Of a stretch of DNA of 40,673 nt, positions 34,988 to 40,673 are shown one piece after another. This stretch comes from Bacteriovoracaceae bacterium UBA7695. GTDB lineage: Bacteria; Bdellovibrionota; Bacteriovoracia; Bacteriovoracales; Bacteriovoracaceae. Position 1 is the stretch's first letter; each line of letters opens with the position of its first letter. The position numbers were made by a program, and so were the translations under genes. The stretch spans positions 27,428-68,100 of the forward strand of contig DLGL01000060.1 of the NCBI GenBank assembly GCA_002482685.1, read 5' to 3'. The notes beneath the pieces are model-generated. The model was not told where the DNA came from, ran no database searches, and worked only from the letters and a program-made list of their open reading frames with translations.

Positions 34988-35649
34988 TTACCAGAAACAT
35001 AAAAATGTCCTGCCAATGGAATACCTCCAGGAAAATCATTAAATGAAATCGGAAGAGAAGCAGAATCTTCCTTATTAAAAACTGCAAAATGAACATGCGG
35101 AAAAATAGTTTGTCCCACCATGCCACTTAAAGCAATAGGTTGCCCTTGTTTAACGAAATCACCTAACCGAATAAGTGAACTCTTGTGTTGAATGTGGAAA
35201 TAGCCTGATCGTTGGCCATCCTCATGCTCTAGGATGATAAAATTGGAGTCTAAGCCAATTCCATCAAAATCATCCCTAATTTCAATAGCCACTCCTGATC
35301 GAGATGCAAGAATCTGAGTTTCATTTGCCATTAAAAAATCCCAAGCATATCGATGAAGATCACGATGGCTTGTAAAGCTTCGATTACCTTGAACGACCAA
35401 TCTTTTAATACCAGATTTCCATGGAAGCCTATAAGGTGAAGTGGCTTGAGCTGGGTAAATTTGAATATCCTGAGGTCCTGTAAAAAATATCACAAATATG
35501 GAATATGAGAGAAACCAGATGATATAAAATGTACTGATCTTAGATTTATTTTTTACCCATATCGCAGGCTTGGCGAAAAGCATGATTAATAATAATAAAA
35601 CTATGATTACTGAAAGAGCAAAGATGCTTCCTAGAATTGGCCACGTCAT
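34954..35649 (-). CDS. M23 (LytM-type) metallopeptidase, membrane anchored
   Basis: The 231-residue protein has two N-terminal membrane segments (residues 4-27 and 40-57) and a periplasmic M23 domain. Zinc ligands appear as His 99 and Asp 104 (LHRYAWDF) and His 185-x-His 187 (PHVHFAV); FHIQH (about 151-155) is the other conserved His region, and VKQGQPIALSG is typical of the fold. M23 enzymes cut peptidoglycan cross-bridges. It converges on the secreted gene at 34226 with a 34-bp overlap and lies between RNA repeat copies A1 and B. Confidence 0.85.
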   Translation of the reverse strand: MTWPILGSIFALSVIIVLLLLIMLFAKPAIWVKNKSKISTFYIIWFLSYSIFVIFFTGPQDIQIYPAQATSPYRLPWKSGIKRLVVQGNRSFTSHRDLHRYAWDFLMANETQILASRSGVAIEIRDDFDGIGLDSNFIILEHEDGQRSGYFHIQHKSSLIRLGDFVKQGQPIALSGMVGQTIFPHVHFAVFNKEDSASLPISFNDFPGGIPLAGHFYVSGNQGDLNQAKSP

Positions 35650-35723
35650 TTCAACATTCTAAGTCACAATAAGTCATTAAGTAAGGATAAAGTTGAGCCT
35701 ATTGATTTGGAAAAATTTCTTGC

Positions 35724-35751
35724 TTGTGAATTTCGTCCTATTTGCTAGAAT
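35724..35751 (+). promoter_or_regulatory. Promoter of repeat-RNA copy B
   Basis: TTGTGA (35724-35729) and TAGAAT (35746-35751) are 16 bp apart. The first base of helix P1 is eight bases after the -10 box, the normal start-site distance. Confidence 0.7.
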
Positions 35752-35757
35752 TTAAAA

Positions 35758-36132
35758 ACTGGTGGGGTTTTAAATAAACCCGGCGAAGAGTTTGCCCCAC
35801 CAGAAACCATCCCTAAATTCTCAGGGTGTTTTCTGGCTCAACTATCACAATACCCTTTTATCTTAGAATCATTATCTAAAGCAGGTGATGACAAAATTCA
35901 TTTATGAAATTAATTAGTTATATATGAAAATGATGTGGTAGAAGTGGGTTTGTGCTCATGATTGTCCTCACTGTCGAGCATCACCCCATTTTTACCCTAT
36001 CCCCCAACTTTTTTCCGTTCTTAATGAGCAGTTATGAATAGAGGTTGCTAGAAGACCCGTTTTAAATTCAGTCATGATCTTCGCAAGAAGTGAAAGATAC
36101 TAAAGCCCAGTTTAACCCACTGGGCTTTTTTT
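35758..36132 (+). ncRNA. Repeat-RNA family, full copy B (about 375 nt)
   Basis: Elements in order: P1 CTGGTGGGG (35759-35767) with CCCCACCAG (35795-35803); inner helix AAAC (35776-35779) with GTTT (35790-35793); P2 with CCCT/AGGG (35811-35826) inside GAAAC/GTTTTC; the shared block TATCACAATA; P3 GTGGT (35935-35939) with ATCAC (35980-35984); a roughly 66-base stretch absent from copy E; then TTTTAAATTCAGTC, the GCAA hairpin (36079-36090) and the terminator stem (36102-36128) with seven T. No open frame of note lies inside. It fills most of the 520-bp gap between the M23 gene and the next operon. I know no described family with these features. Confidence 0.75.
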
Positions 36133-36142
36133 ATTTCTAAAG

Positions 36143-36170
36143 TTGACCCTCACTCTTATGCTGTTAGAAT
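36143..36170 (+). promoter_or_regulatory. Promoter directly behind RNA copy B, driving the HExxH gene
   Basis: TTGACC (36143-36148) and TAGAAT (36165-36170) are 16 bp apart. The expected start site is at about 36177, which is the second of two adjacent ATG codons, so the transcript may be leaderless. Confidence 0.6.
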
Positions 36171-36173
36171 TTT

Positions 36174-36716
36174 ATGATGGCGTTCATTTTCCTCATTTTG
36201 CTTTCATCACTCGTTTTTGCTGAGCCTTGCGGCCCTCATGAGATTTATGTCTGTGAACAGTGGGTTAAAGCTTACACAAAAAGTGATGGAACAAAAGTGT
36301 CTGCACATTCACGGGATGCTCACTGTCGAGAAATTGAAAGATCAAATTATTTTCAAGACTCAACTAATCAGAAATTCAATAATATTAAGCCCAGGATAAA
36401 AAAATGGGATGCTACTCAAAAAAGTATCGTCCAAGAAGCACTTGCCCTTCTGCCTCCTTGGCTCAGTAAATATCACTTAACAGAAATTCTTCGTGGAGAC
36501 GTAGGAGGATATCCTCTGAATCCAGCGGCCAGTGTCATCCCAAATAGAACATTATTGATCTTTGATCAATTCTTTAAAGAAAAAGACAAAAGATCCATTG
36601 TTATTCATGAAATGTCTCATATTGCCTTTCCAAGTATAGATCCTATACATAAGCTAGAATTTATCCATGCATCAGGCTGGACAACAGATAGTGACTTCAA
36701 ACCTGTAGCACCATAA
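36174..36716 (+). CDS. Secreted HExxH-type putative metalloprotease
   Basis: The 180-residue product has a signal peptide (MMAFIFLILLSSLVFA) and a HEMSH motif in IVIHEMSHIAFP near residue 143, which fits a zinc metallopeptidase of the minimal HExxH type; a third ligand is not clear (His or Glu in HKLEFIHASGW). The N-terminal 70 residues contain three cysteines. Translation may begin at the second ATG (36177), because the promoter just upstream leaves almost no leader. It starts a three-gene unit and lies between RNA repeat copies B and C. Confidence 0.65.
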   Translation: MMAFIFLILLSSLVFAEPCGPHEIYVCEQWVKAYTKSDGTKVSAHSRDAHCREIERSNYFQDSTNQKFNNIKPRIKKWDATQKSIVQEALALLPPWLSKYHLTEILRGDVGGYPLNPAASVIPNRTLLIFDQFFKEKDKRSIVIHEMSHIAFPSIDPIHKLEFIHASGWTTDSDFKPVAP

Positions 36717-36725
36717 AAACTGCTT

Positions 36726-36872
36726 ATGCCAGACTCTAAAGATTCAATTGATGAAGACTTTGCAAATTATCTTGAAACCTTTTACAAAGACGAAGCAGGA
36801 TTAATGACATTTAACCCTCTCGCTTTTTTGATTATAAAGAAGATCATTGACTCAAAGGAAAATGAGAAATGA
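36726..36872 (+). CDS. 48-residue coupled small protein
   Basis: The frame opens nine bases after the HExxH gene and its TGA overlaps the next start by four bases (ATGA), the pattern of a translationally coupled middle gene. The product starts MPDSKDSIDEDFANYLETFY, is acidic at first and ends with a helical NPLAFLIIKKIIDSK segment. No signal peptide or known motif is present. The ribosome binding site is weak. Confidence 0.5.
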   Translation: MPDSKDSIDEDFANYLETFYKDEAGLMTFNPLAFLIIKKIIDSKENEK

Positions 36873-37339
36873 AAATCCTAATTATTATTCTAGTTCTTCT
36901 TATTGGATGTAAATCACATCCCCCATCTCAACAAAGAGGAGACGAGTTTGACAAAATTTTGCATTTAAAAAACACAAATGATCCGAAAGAGCTTACTTCT
37001 ACGCTAGGGGAGCCTGAAAAAATTGATACATCAGATCCGGTTAATGATCAGTACTATTTCCCTCTTAGAAAAGATCAGTTACCCATTAAGGTGTTTGTTA
37101 ACAAGAAAGAAAACAAGATAACAACTGTCGCTCTTACTTATGTAGTTAAGTTTGATGCTTACGCTTATTTAAAGAAACGCTTTAAAAATTATAAATGGAT
37201 CGAAACAGCACTACCTCTCCGCACTCATCTGGATTATGCAGAAGAACTTTTCAAAGTAGAAATCCCAGAGCTTGGCATGACCTTCCAATATAATAATGAA
37301 GATCCTTTAAGACAACCAACGTGGATATTCTTTAAATGA
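36869..37339 (+). CDS. Lipoprotein, unknown function
   Basis: The 156-residue product has a lipoprotein signal (MKILIIILVLLIGC, lipidated Cys 14) and a mature part of alternating beta strands and helices (LTSTLGEPEKIDTSD, then YYFPLRKDQLPIKVFV) reminiscent of the SmpA/BamE-like fold, although I cannot confirm it. It is the last gene of the three-gene unit. The stop is 21 bp before the repeat-RNA terminator copy C, which should end this transcript. Confidence 0.65.
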   Translation: MKILIIILVLLIGCKSHPPSQQRGDEFDKILHLKNTNDPKELTSTLGEPEKIDTSDPVNDQYYFPLRKDQLPIKVFVNKKENKITTVALTYVVKFDAYAYLKKRFKNYKWIETALPLRTHLDYAEELFKVEIPELGMTFQYNNEDPLRQPTWIFFK

Positions 37340-37360
37340 GATTGTTATGCCTTATCAGTT

Positions 37361-37414
37361 CTTCGCAAGAAGTGAAAAATACTAAAGCCCTGTTTAACCC
37401 ACAGGGCTTTTTTT
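37361..37414 (+). terminator. Solo repeat-RNA 3' module (copy C) as operon terminator
   Basis: Only the 3' end of the repeat RNA is present: CTTC-GCAA-GAAG (37361-37372), the TGAAAAATACTA linker and the stem AAAGCCCTGT (37384-37393) with ACAGGGCTTT (37401-37410), plus a T-run. Compared with other copies, the stem has an A-to-T and T-to-A change that keeps pairing, and the TTAACCC loop is unchanged. Confidence 0.88.
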
Positions 37415-37491
37415 ATTTCTGCTGATTAATCTCCAGAACCCTGACGATCAAATCCTTGCACCCCAACCATTTTGAAAGATATGGAGTAGAG

Positions 37492-38826
37492 TTAACCGGC
37501 TACAGCCTTTTTCTCTGCATCACCGATAAAGAATTTGTACCAGAGGTAAGCGACGAGCAGTACGCCGAGATAAATCAATCCCAACTTCAGGTTGAAGATC
37601 ATCATCGAGATGAAACTCACTATTGCCACGACGAGCGCAAAGATCTGCACCCATGGATAAAGCTGAGCAACGAACGGACGTGGAAGATTCGGCTCATTCT
37701 TACGGAGAATGAAGAAAGTTATTAAGCCGAAGATATAAAGCGTAATCGCTCCAAAACAGGCAATCGTGATGATTTCGCCGGTTTTGCCGGTGAGAAGAGC
37801 GCCTATTCCTACAATCATGTTCAAGACTAGTGCCTTGGCTGGAGTTTTAAATCTAGGATGAGTTTCTCCTAAAATTCTCGGGAAGTATCCGACTCTGCCA
37901 AATTCGTAAGTCACGCGGCCTGCAGCGAGAATGATTCCGTGGAAAGATGCCACGAGTCCGAAAAGCCCTATCGTGAGGAGCAAATGATAGAGATAATTAT
38001 CTTTACCCACGATGTGAGAAAGTGCGAGTGGAAGTGGGGAGTCTGAAGGAGCAGCACCCGGAGTCGGATACACGATTGTTTCCCAGCCATTCACGCCGAT
38101 CGAAGAAACGAAAGTAAGAAAACAAAGAACCACAAGAGTAAAGATCGCCCAGCCGAATCCTTTTGAAATATTTTTCTGTGGATTGATGGTTTCTTCCGCC
38201 ACGTTTGCCACGCCTTCAATGCCCAAGAAGAACCAGATAGCAAATGGAATGGATGCGAAGATTCCGGTCACTCCATTCGGTAGCGCATTGGTGGCGAGGT
38301 GAGTGGAATCAAAGTGAGGAAGAGTCACACCTGCGAATATCAGCAATTCAAGCACCGCAAAAATGGTGATGAACAACTCAAAGCGCGCAGCTGCCTTCAC
38401 GCCGAAGATATTGAGGGATGTGAAAATCACAAAAGCTCCGGTAGCAATGCCAATGATCGGGATGTTCGGGAAAAATTCGTGGAAGTAAGCACCGATCGCA
38501 AAAGCAATCGCTGGCGGTGCAAACACAAACTCGATCAGTTGGGCAATTCCTGCAATGAATCCCAAATCCGTACCCATGGCGCGGTTTGCGTAGTCAAATA
38601 CGCCGCCAGCCTTTGGAATCGCGCAAGCGAGTTCGCAGTAGCTGAAGGTAAAGAACACGTACATGAGCGCGATGAAGAACGTGGAGATCGCCAGCCCCAG
38701 AGTTCCACCTGCGGGTAACCCAAGATTCCAACCGAAGTACATTCCGGAGATAACGTAGCCCACACCCAAGCCCCAAAGCATGACGGGACCAAGTGTTCTT
38801 TGTAAGTGAGAGTCAGAGTGGTTCAT
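37492..38826 (-). CDS. Ethanolamine permease-like APC transporter
   Basis: The 444-residue protein has about 12 membrane segments and the APC-superfamily pattern, closest to the ethanolamine permease group (LGPVMLWGLGVGYVISGMYFGWNLG at the start, read as two adjacent pieces, and EGVANVAEETINPQKNISKG). These carriers import ethanolamine, a product of phosphatidylethanolamine breakdown. Base composition is visibly more GC-rich than the flanking genes, with many gcg, ggc and cgc codons, so it may be a recent arrival. The neighbour on the other side is a CDP-alcohol phosphatidyltransferase, hinting at a lipid-headgroup theme. Specificity is inferred from similarity to that group only. Confidence 0.82.
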   Translation of the reverse strand: MNHSDSHLQRTLGPVMLWGLGVGYVISGMYFGWNLGLPAGGTLGLAISTFFIALMYVFFTFSYCELACAIPKAGGVFDYANRAMGTDLGFIAGIAQLIEFVFAPPAIAFAIGAYFHEFFPNIPIIGIATGAFVIFTSLNIFGVKAAARFELFITIFAVLELLIFAGVTLPHFDSTHLATNALPNGVTGIFASIPFAIWFFLGIEGVANVAEETINPQKNISKGFGWAIFTLVVLCFLTFVSSIGVNGWETIVYPTPGAAPSDSPLPLALSHIVGKDNYLYHLLLTIGLFGLVASFHGIILAAGRVTYEFGRVGYFPRILGETHPRFKTPAKALVLNMIVGIGALLTGKTGEIITIACFGAITLYIFGLITFFILRKNEPNLPRPFVAQLYPWVQIFALVVAIVSFISMMIFNLKLGLIYLGVLLVAYLWYKFFIGDAEKKAVAG

Positions 38827-38867
38827 TCCTCAATAATAGCACTTCAAACAGTAGGATTTAAACTCTT

Positions 38868-38896
38868 TTGACACTTGATAACCGTTAATTTAGTCT
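38868..38896 (+). promoter_or_regulatory. Promoter of the CDP-alcohol phosphatidyltransferase gene
   Basis: TTGACA (38868-38873) and TAGTCT (38891-38896) are 17 bp apart. The expected start site is about three bases before the ATG at 38906, so the mRNA would be nearly leaderless. Confidence 0.55.
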
Positions 38897-38905
38897 AAAA
38901 CTACT

Positions 38906-39484
38906 ATGCTTAATCAATTGAAAAAACTAAATGTTGCAGATTGGATTAGTTGCTCACGCATGATCGCTGCTCCTCTTGTAGTTGCTACAACCCTTCTTGG
39001 TCTGAAATTTGAAACAGGATTGATCATGTTGATTGGCATGGCAACCGATTACCTGGATGGAAAGGCAGCTCGATATTTCAAGGTTAGTTCTAAGATGGGC
39101 TCCAGGCTCGACTCCATTGGAGATGCAGTTCTTTTGCTTGCCGGTTTCTTTAGTGTAGTTTTGTTCTATCCTGAATTTATTCAAGCGCACATTTGGGAGA
39201 CCTGGATCTTAATGATTCTGTATCTCCTACAGCCAGTTGTTTCATTTATAAAGTTTAGACGCGAAACAGCTTTCCATACGTATTCGGCCAAACTATCGGC
39301 ACTAACGGCCAGTCTGTTTATTGTTGCTTGCTTCTTCTATGGGCCGAATGAGTGGCTGTTTTACATTGCCTGGGTTGTCGGCATGATAGAGCAAATAGAT
39401 GAACTGGCCCTTCTGTTTATCATTTCTGAGCTCAAAGAAGACATCAAAGGCGTCTATTGGTTCCTGAAAGAAAAAAAATCCTAA
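38906..39484 (+). CDS. CDP-alcohol phosphatidyltransferase family protein
   Basis: The 192-residue membrane protein carries the full family signature D-x2-DG-x2-AR-x8-G-x3-D-x3-D in DYLDGKAARYFKVSSKMG followed by SRLDSIGD, with all four metal-binding Asp present. Five or six membrane segments follow. Enzymes of this family move a phosphatidyl or related group from a CDP-alcohol to an acceptor; PgsA-, Cls- or inositol-type activity cannot be told apart by eye. It stands alone, divergent from the ethanolamine permease, with its own promoter and almost no leader. Confidence 0.88.
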   Translation: MLNQLKKLNVADWISCSRMIAAPLVVATTLLGLKFETGLIMLIGMATDYLDGKAARYFKVSSKMGSRLDSIGDAVLLLAGFFSVVLFYPEFIQAHIWETWILMILYLLQPVVSFIKFRRETAFHTYSAKLSALTASLFIVACFFYGPNEWLFYIAWVVGMIEQIDELALLFIISELKEDIKGVYWFLKEKKS

Positions 39485-39659
39485 GTCCTAACAGATAGTT
39501 CTTTCTGGCATTTTGAATTAGTAGAAGACCTATTAATGAAATACAGGATTCCAGATGTTTACGCAGAAAAAGTGAGATTAACACTGGGAAGTAACTAAAG
39601 CCTTTACAGACTCTAACCCTAAGCTCTATTAAGATGCCAGGGAAAGTGCCTGGATGCAA
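39485..39659 (+). other. Gap before repeat-RNA 3' module D
   Basis: The stretch has no convincing gene. It holds a short hairpin CCAGG (39637-39641) with CCTGG (39649-39653) just ahead of the repeat module and otherwise no recognised element. The P1/P2 modules of the repeat RNA are not found here. Confidence 0.5.
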
Positions 39660-39753
39660 TCGTCCACAAAGCCACCCCACTTTAAAATTCAGTCGTGATC
39701 TCCGCAAGGAGTGAAAGATACTAAAAGCCCAGTTTAACCCACTGGGCTTTTTT
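39660..39753 (+). ncRNA. Solo repeat-RNA 3' module (copy D)
   Basis: The module starts with the sequence TCGTCCACAAAGCCACCCCA also found in copy A0. It carries CTCC-GCAA-GGAG (39700-39711), where other copies have CTTC/GAAG: a compensatory U-A to C-G change. The terminator stem AAGCCCAGT/ACTGGGCTT (39725-39749) with the constant TTAACCC loop and a T-run follows. It probably ends the transcript of the CDP-alcohol gene. Confidence 0.82.
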
Positions 39754-39770
39754 ATTTGTACTCACTCAAT

Positions 39771-40226
39771 TCAATAAACAACATAACTACTAGTTCTTTT
39801 GAATCTATCTATAACCAACTTCATTTTACTGAGAATCTCTTTTTGAAAACGATTTTCCTGCACTGGACTCCAAGAGTTCATTTCTTTTTTTAAAGACTCT
39901 AAACTCTCGTACTCGGAAAGCCATAAAATAGAAGCAATTTCCTGTTCTTTTTCTTTGAATCTATCCAACATTTGACGTTGAACCAAGATTCGACCAGGTG
40001 AAAATCCGAACTCTTTTAAAAGTTCCGAAGCCGCAATTCTTAAGGCCAATACCTCATCAAACTTTCCCGATTTTGGATAATAAGAGTTTTGCACAATGAT
40101 CTTTCTGCCAGACATCTTTTTATCCATTTCAGCCATTTCTTTTTCAGTCGGGAAGACGGTTCCCCATTCTTGGGCAAATGAAGGGAGAGAAAGCATCAAA
40201 CATTGCAAAATAAGAATGTATTTCAT
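39771..40226 (-). CDS. Secreted protein with possible dimeric alpha/beta-barrel fold
   Basis: The 151-residue product has a signal peptide (MKYILILQCLMLSLPSFA). The mature part reads IIVQNSYYPKSGKFDEVLALRI in spirit of ABM/NIPSNAP-like domains: a first strand, 'pKsGK-dE' turn and helix, then SILWLSEYESLESLKKEM as the typical second strand and 'S-E-lea' helix. Such domains are small dimeric alpha/beta barrels, rarely exported. The function is unknown. It is a single-gene block between repeat copies D and E. Confidence 0.6.
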   Translation of the reverse strand: MKYILILQCLMLSLPSFAQEWGTVFPTEKEMAEMDKKMSGRKIIVQNSYYPKSGKFDEVLALRIAASELLKEFGFSPGRILVQRQMLDRFKEKEQEIASILWLSEYESLESLKKEMNSWSPVQENRFQKEILSKMKLVIDRFKRTSSYVVY

Positions 40227-40319
40227 ACTTTAATGATCGGTTACGATGGAATTTGTGTCAACAATGTCCAAGGATTCTGAAAATTTGCAGAACGTTTCAG
40301 CCGTGATGAAATTGGTTCC

Positions 40320-40347
40320 TTGTAAATATCACGAGATTTGATAGAAT
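40320..40347 (+). promoter_or_regulatory. Promoter of repeat-RNA copy E
   Basis: TTGTAA (40320-40325) and TAGAAT (40342-40347) are 16 bp apart, with the same spacing to helix P1 as in copies A1 and B. Confidence 0.7.
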
Positions 40348-40353
40348 TTAAAA

Positions 40354-40655
40354 ACTGGTGGGGTTTTGAATAAAGCCAGCGACGACTTTGCCCCACCAGA
40401 AACCCTCCCTAAATTCTTAGGGTGGTTTCTGGCCCAAATATCACAATATGTAACAACCTCTAAAACTGAATCGACATAAGAGCGCAGTAAATTTCTTTAA
40501 TGAAATTTGATAGTTAGAATGAAAATCTGTGTGGCAGAAACGCCTTACTGATAACGATTGTCCCCAGTCTCGACGCCACCCCATCTTAAATTCAGTCACG
40601 ATCTTCGCAAGAAGTGAAAGATACTAAAGCCCAGTTTAACCCACTGGGCTTTTTT
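40354..40655 (+). ncRNA. Repeat-RNA family, full copy E (about 300 nt)
   Basis: Elements in order: P1 CTGGTGGGG (40355-40363) with CCCCACCAG (40391-40399); inner helix AAAG (40372-40375) with CTTT (40386-40389), where copy B has AAAC/GTTT; P2 CAGAAACC (40397-40404) with GGTTTCTG (40424-40431) enclosing CCCT/AGGG; TATCACAATA; P3 GTGGC (40531-40535) with GCCAC (40575-40579), where copy B has GTGGT/ATCAC; the GCAA hairpin (40603-40614); and the terminator stem (40626-40652). It lacks the 66-base stretch of copy B. After the terminator it continues with the same CTAAAGTTGACCCT that follows copy B, up to the window edge. Confidence 0.78.
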
Positions 40656-40673
40656 ATTTCTAAAGTTGACCCT

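Noticed and set aside
38299..38792. Long open frames opposite and within the ethanolamine permease gene
   Set aside because: They are shadows caused by the GC-rich codon use of the real gene; low-complexity His/Arg/Glu content.
33789..40655. RNA repeats as integron attC sites
   Set aside because: The GTTRRRY/RYYYAAC core sites are not present in the expected arrangement and no integrase gene is in the window; the modules have a promoter and terminator geometry instead.
33789..40655. RNA repeats as a c-di-GMP riboswitch, tmRNA, 6S, SRP or RNase P RNA
   Set aside because: The conserved motifs of those families that I could recall and check by eye are absent from both modules. A covariance-model search would settle it.
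1..40673. CRISPR array or insertion sequence
   Set aside because: No regularly spaced short direct repeats and no transposase with terminal repeats were seen; the only long repeats are the RNA modules.

Overview
The window looks like chromosome of a Gram-negative, moderately AT-rich bacterium. It carries outer-membrane beta-barrels, a LolA-like protein, many small signal-peptide proteins and lipoproteins, and a ribosome-assembly operon fused to glycolysis genes. The overall style suggests a Bdellovibrionota-type predator (Bacteriovorax/Peredibacter-like). That assignment is an inference from gene style and has not been tested with a marker gene.

Positions 1-27.1 kb are conserved backbone. 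The left edge holds the end of a LolA-like gene overlapping an outer-membrane barrel, converging on a PEP-utilising enzyme with rifampicin-phosphotransferase-like domain order. Next is a co-directional block rplU-rpmA-obgE-rsfS-rlmH-gpmI-pfkA. It is followed by a lone ChlI/ComM-type domain, small secreted proteins, a Glu/Leu/Phe/Val-type dehydrogenase, a secreted protein with a duplicated domain, a parA-parB pair, nadA with a coupled cysteine desulfurase, and a 5'-nucleotidase-like lipoprotein whose metal site looks damaged. The block ends with a SUMF1-like membrane protein coupled to a Cys-rich secreted protein, a PrkA kinase coupled to an RluA-type pseudouridine synthase, and a HAD phosphatase behind a barrel protein.

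At 27.05 kb a tRNA-His gene marks the edge of an accessory region. A serine recombinase lacking its catalytic domain ends inside the tRNA. Beyond it lie a HTH protein, hypothetical genes, a putAbiC-type abortive infection protein, an AvcD-like two-domain dCTP deaminase with a structured upstream gap, and a hypothetical gene. This resembles a phage-defence island.

From 33.6 kb to the right edge lies the most unusual feature: a repeated, structured RNA family. Two apparently complete copies (about 375 and 300 nt), a 3' half, a 5' half and two solo 3' ends all point the same way and alternate with groups of one to three mostly secreted or membrane-protein genes. Each 5' module sits 7 nt behind a -10 box, so transcription should begin at its first helix. 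Each 3' module is a GCAA-tetraloop hairpin plus an intrinsic terminator. Several helices show compensatory base changes between copies. I do not recognise this as a known RNA family, and the arrangement resembles a cassette array.
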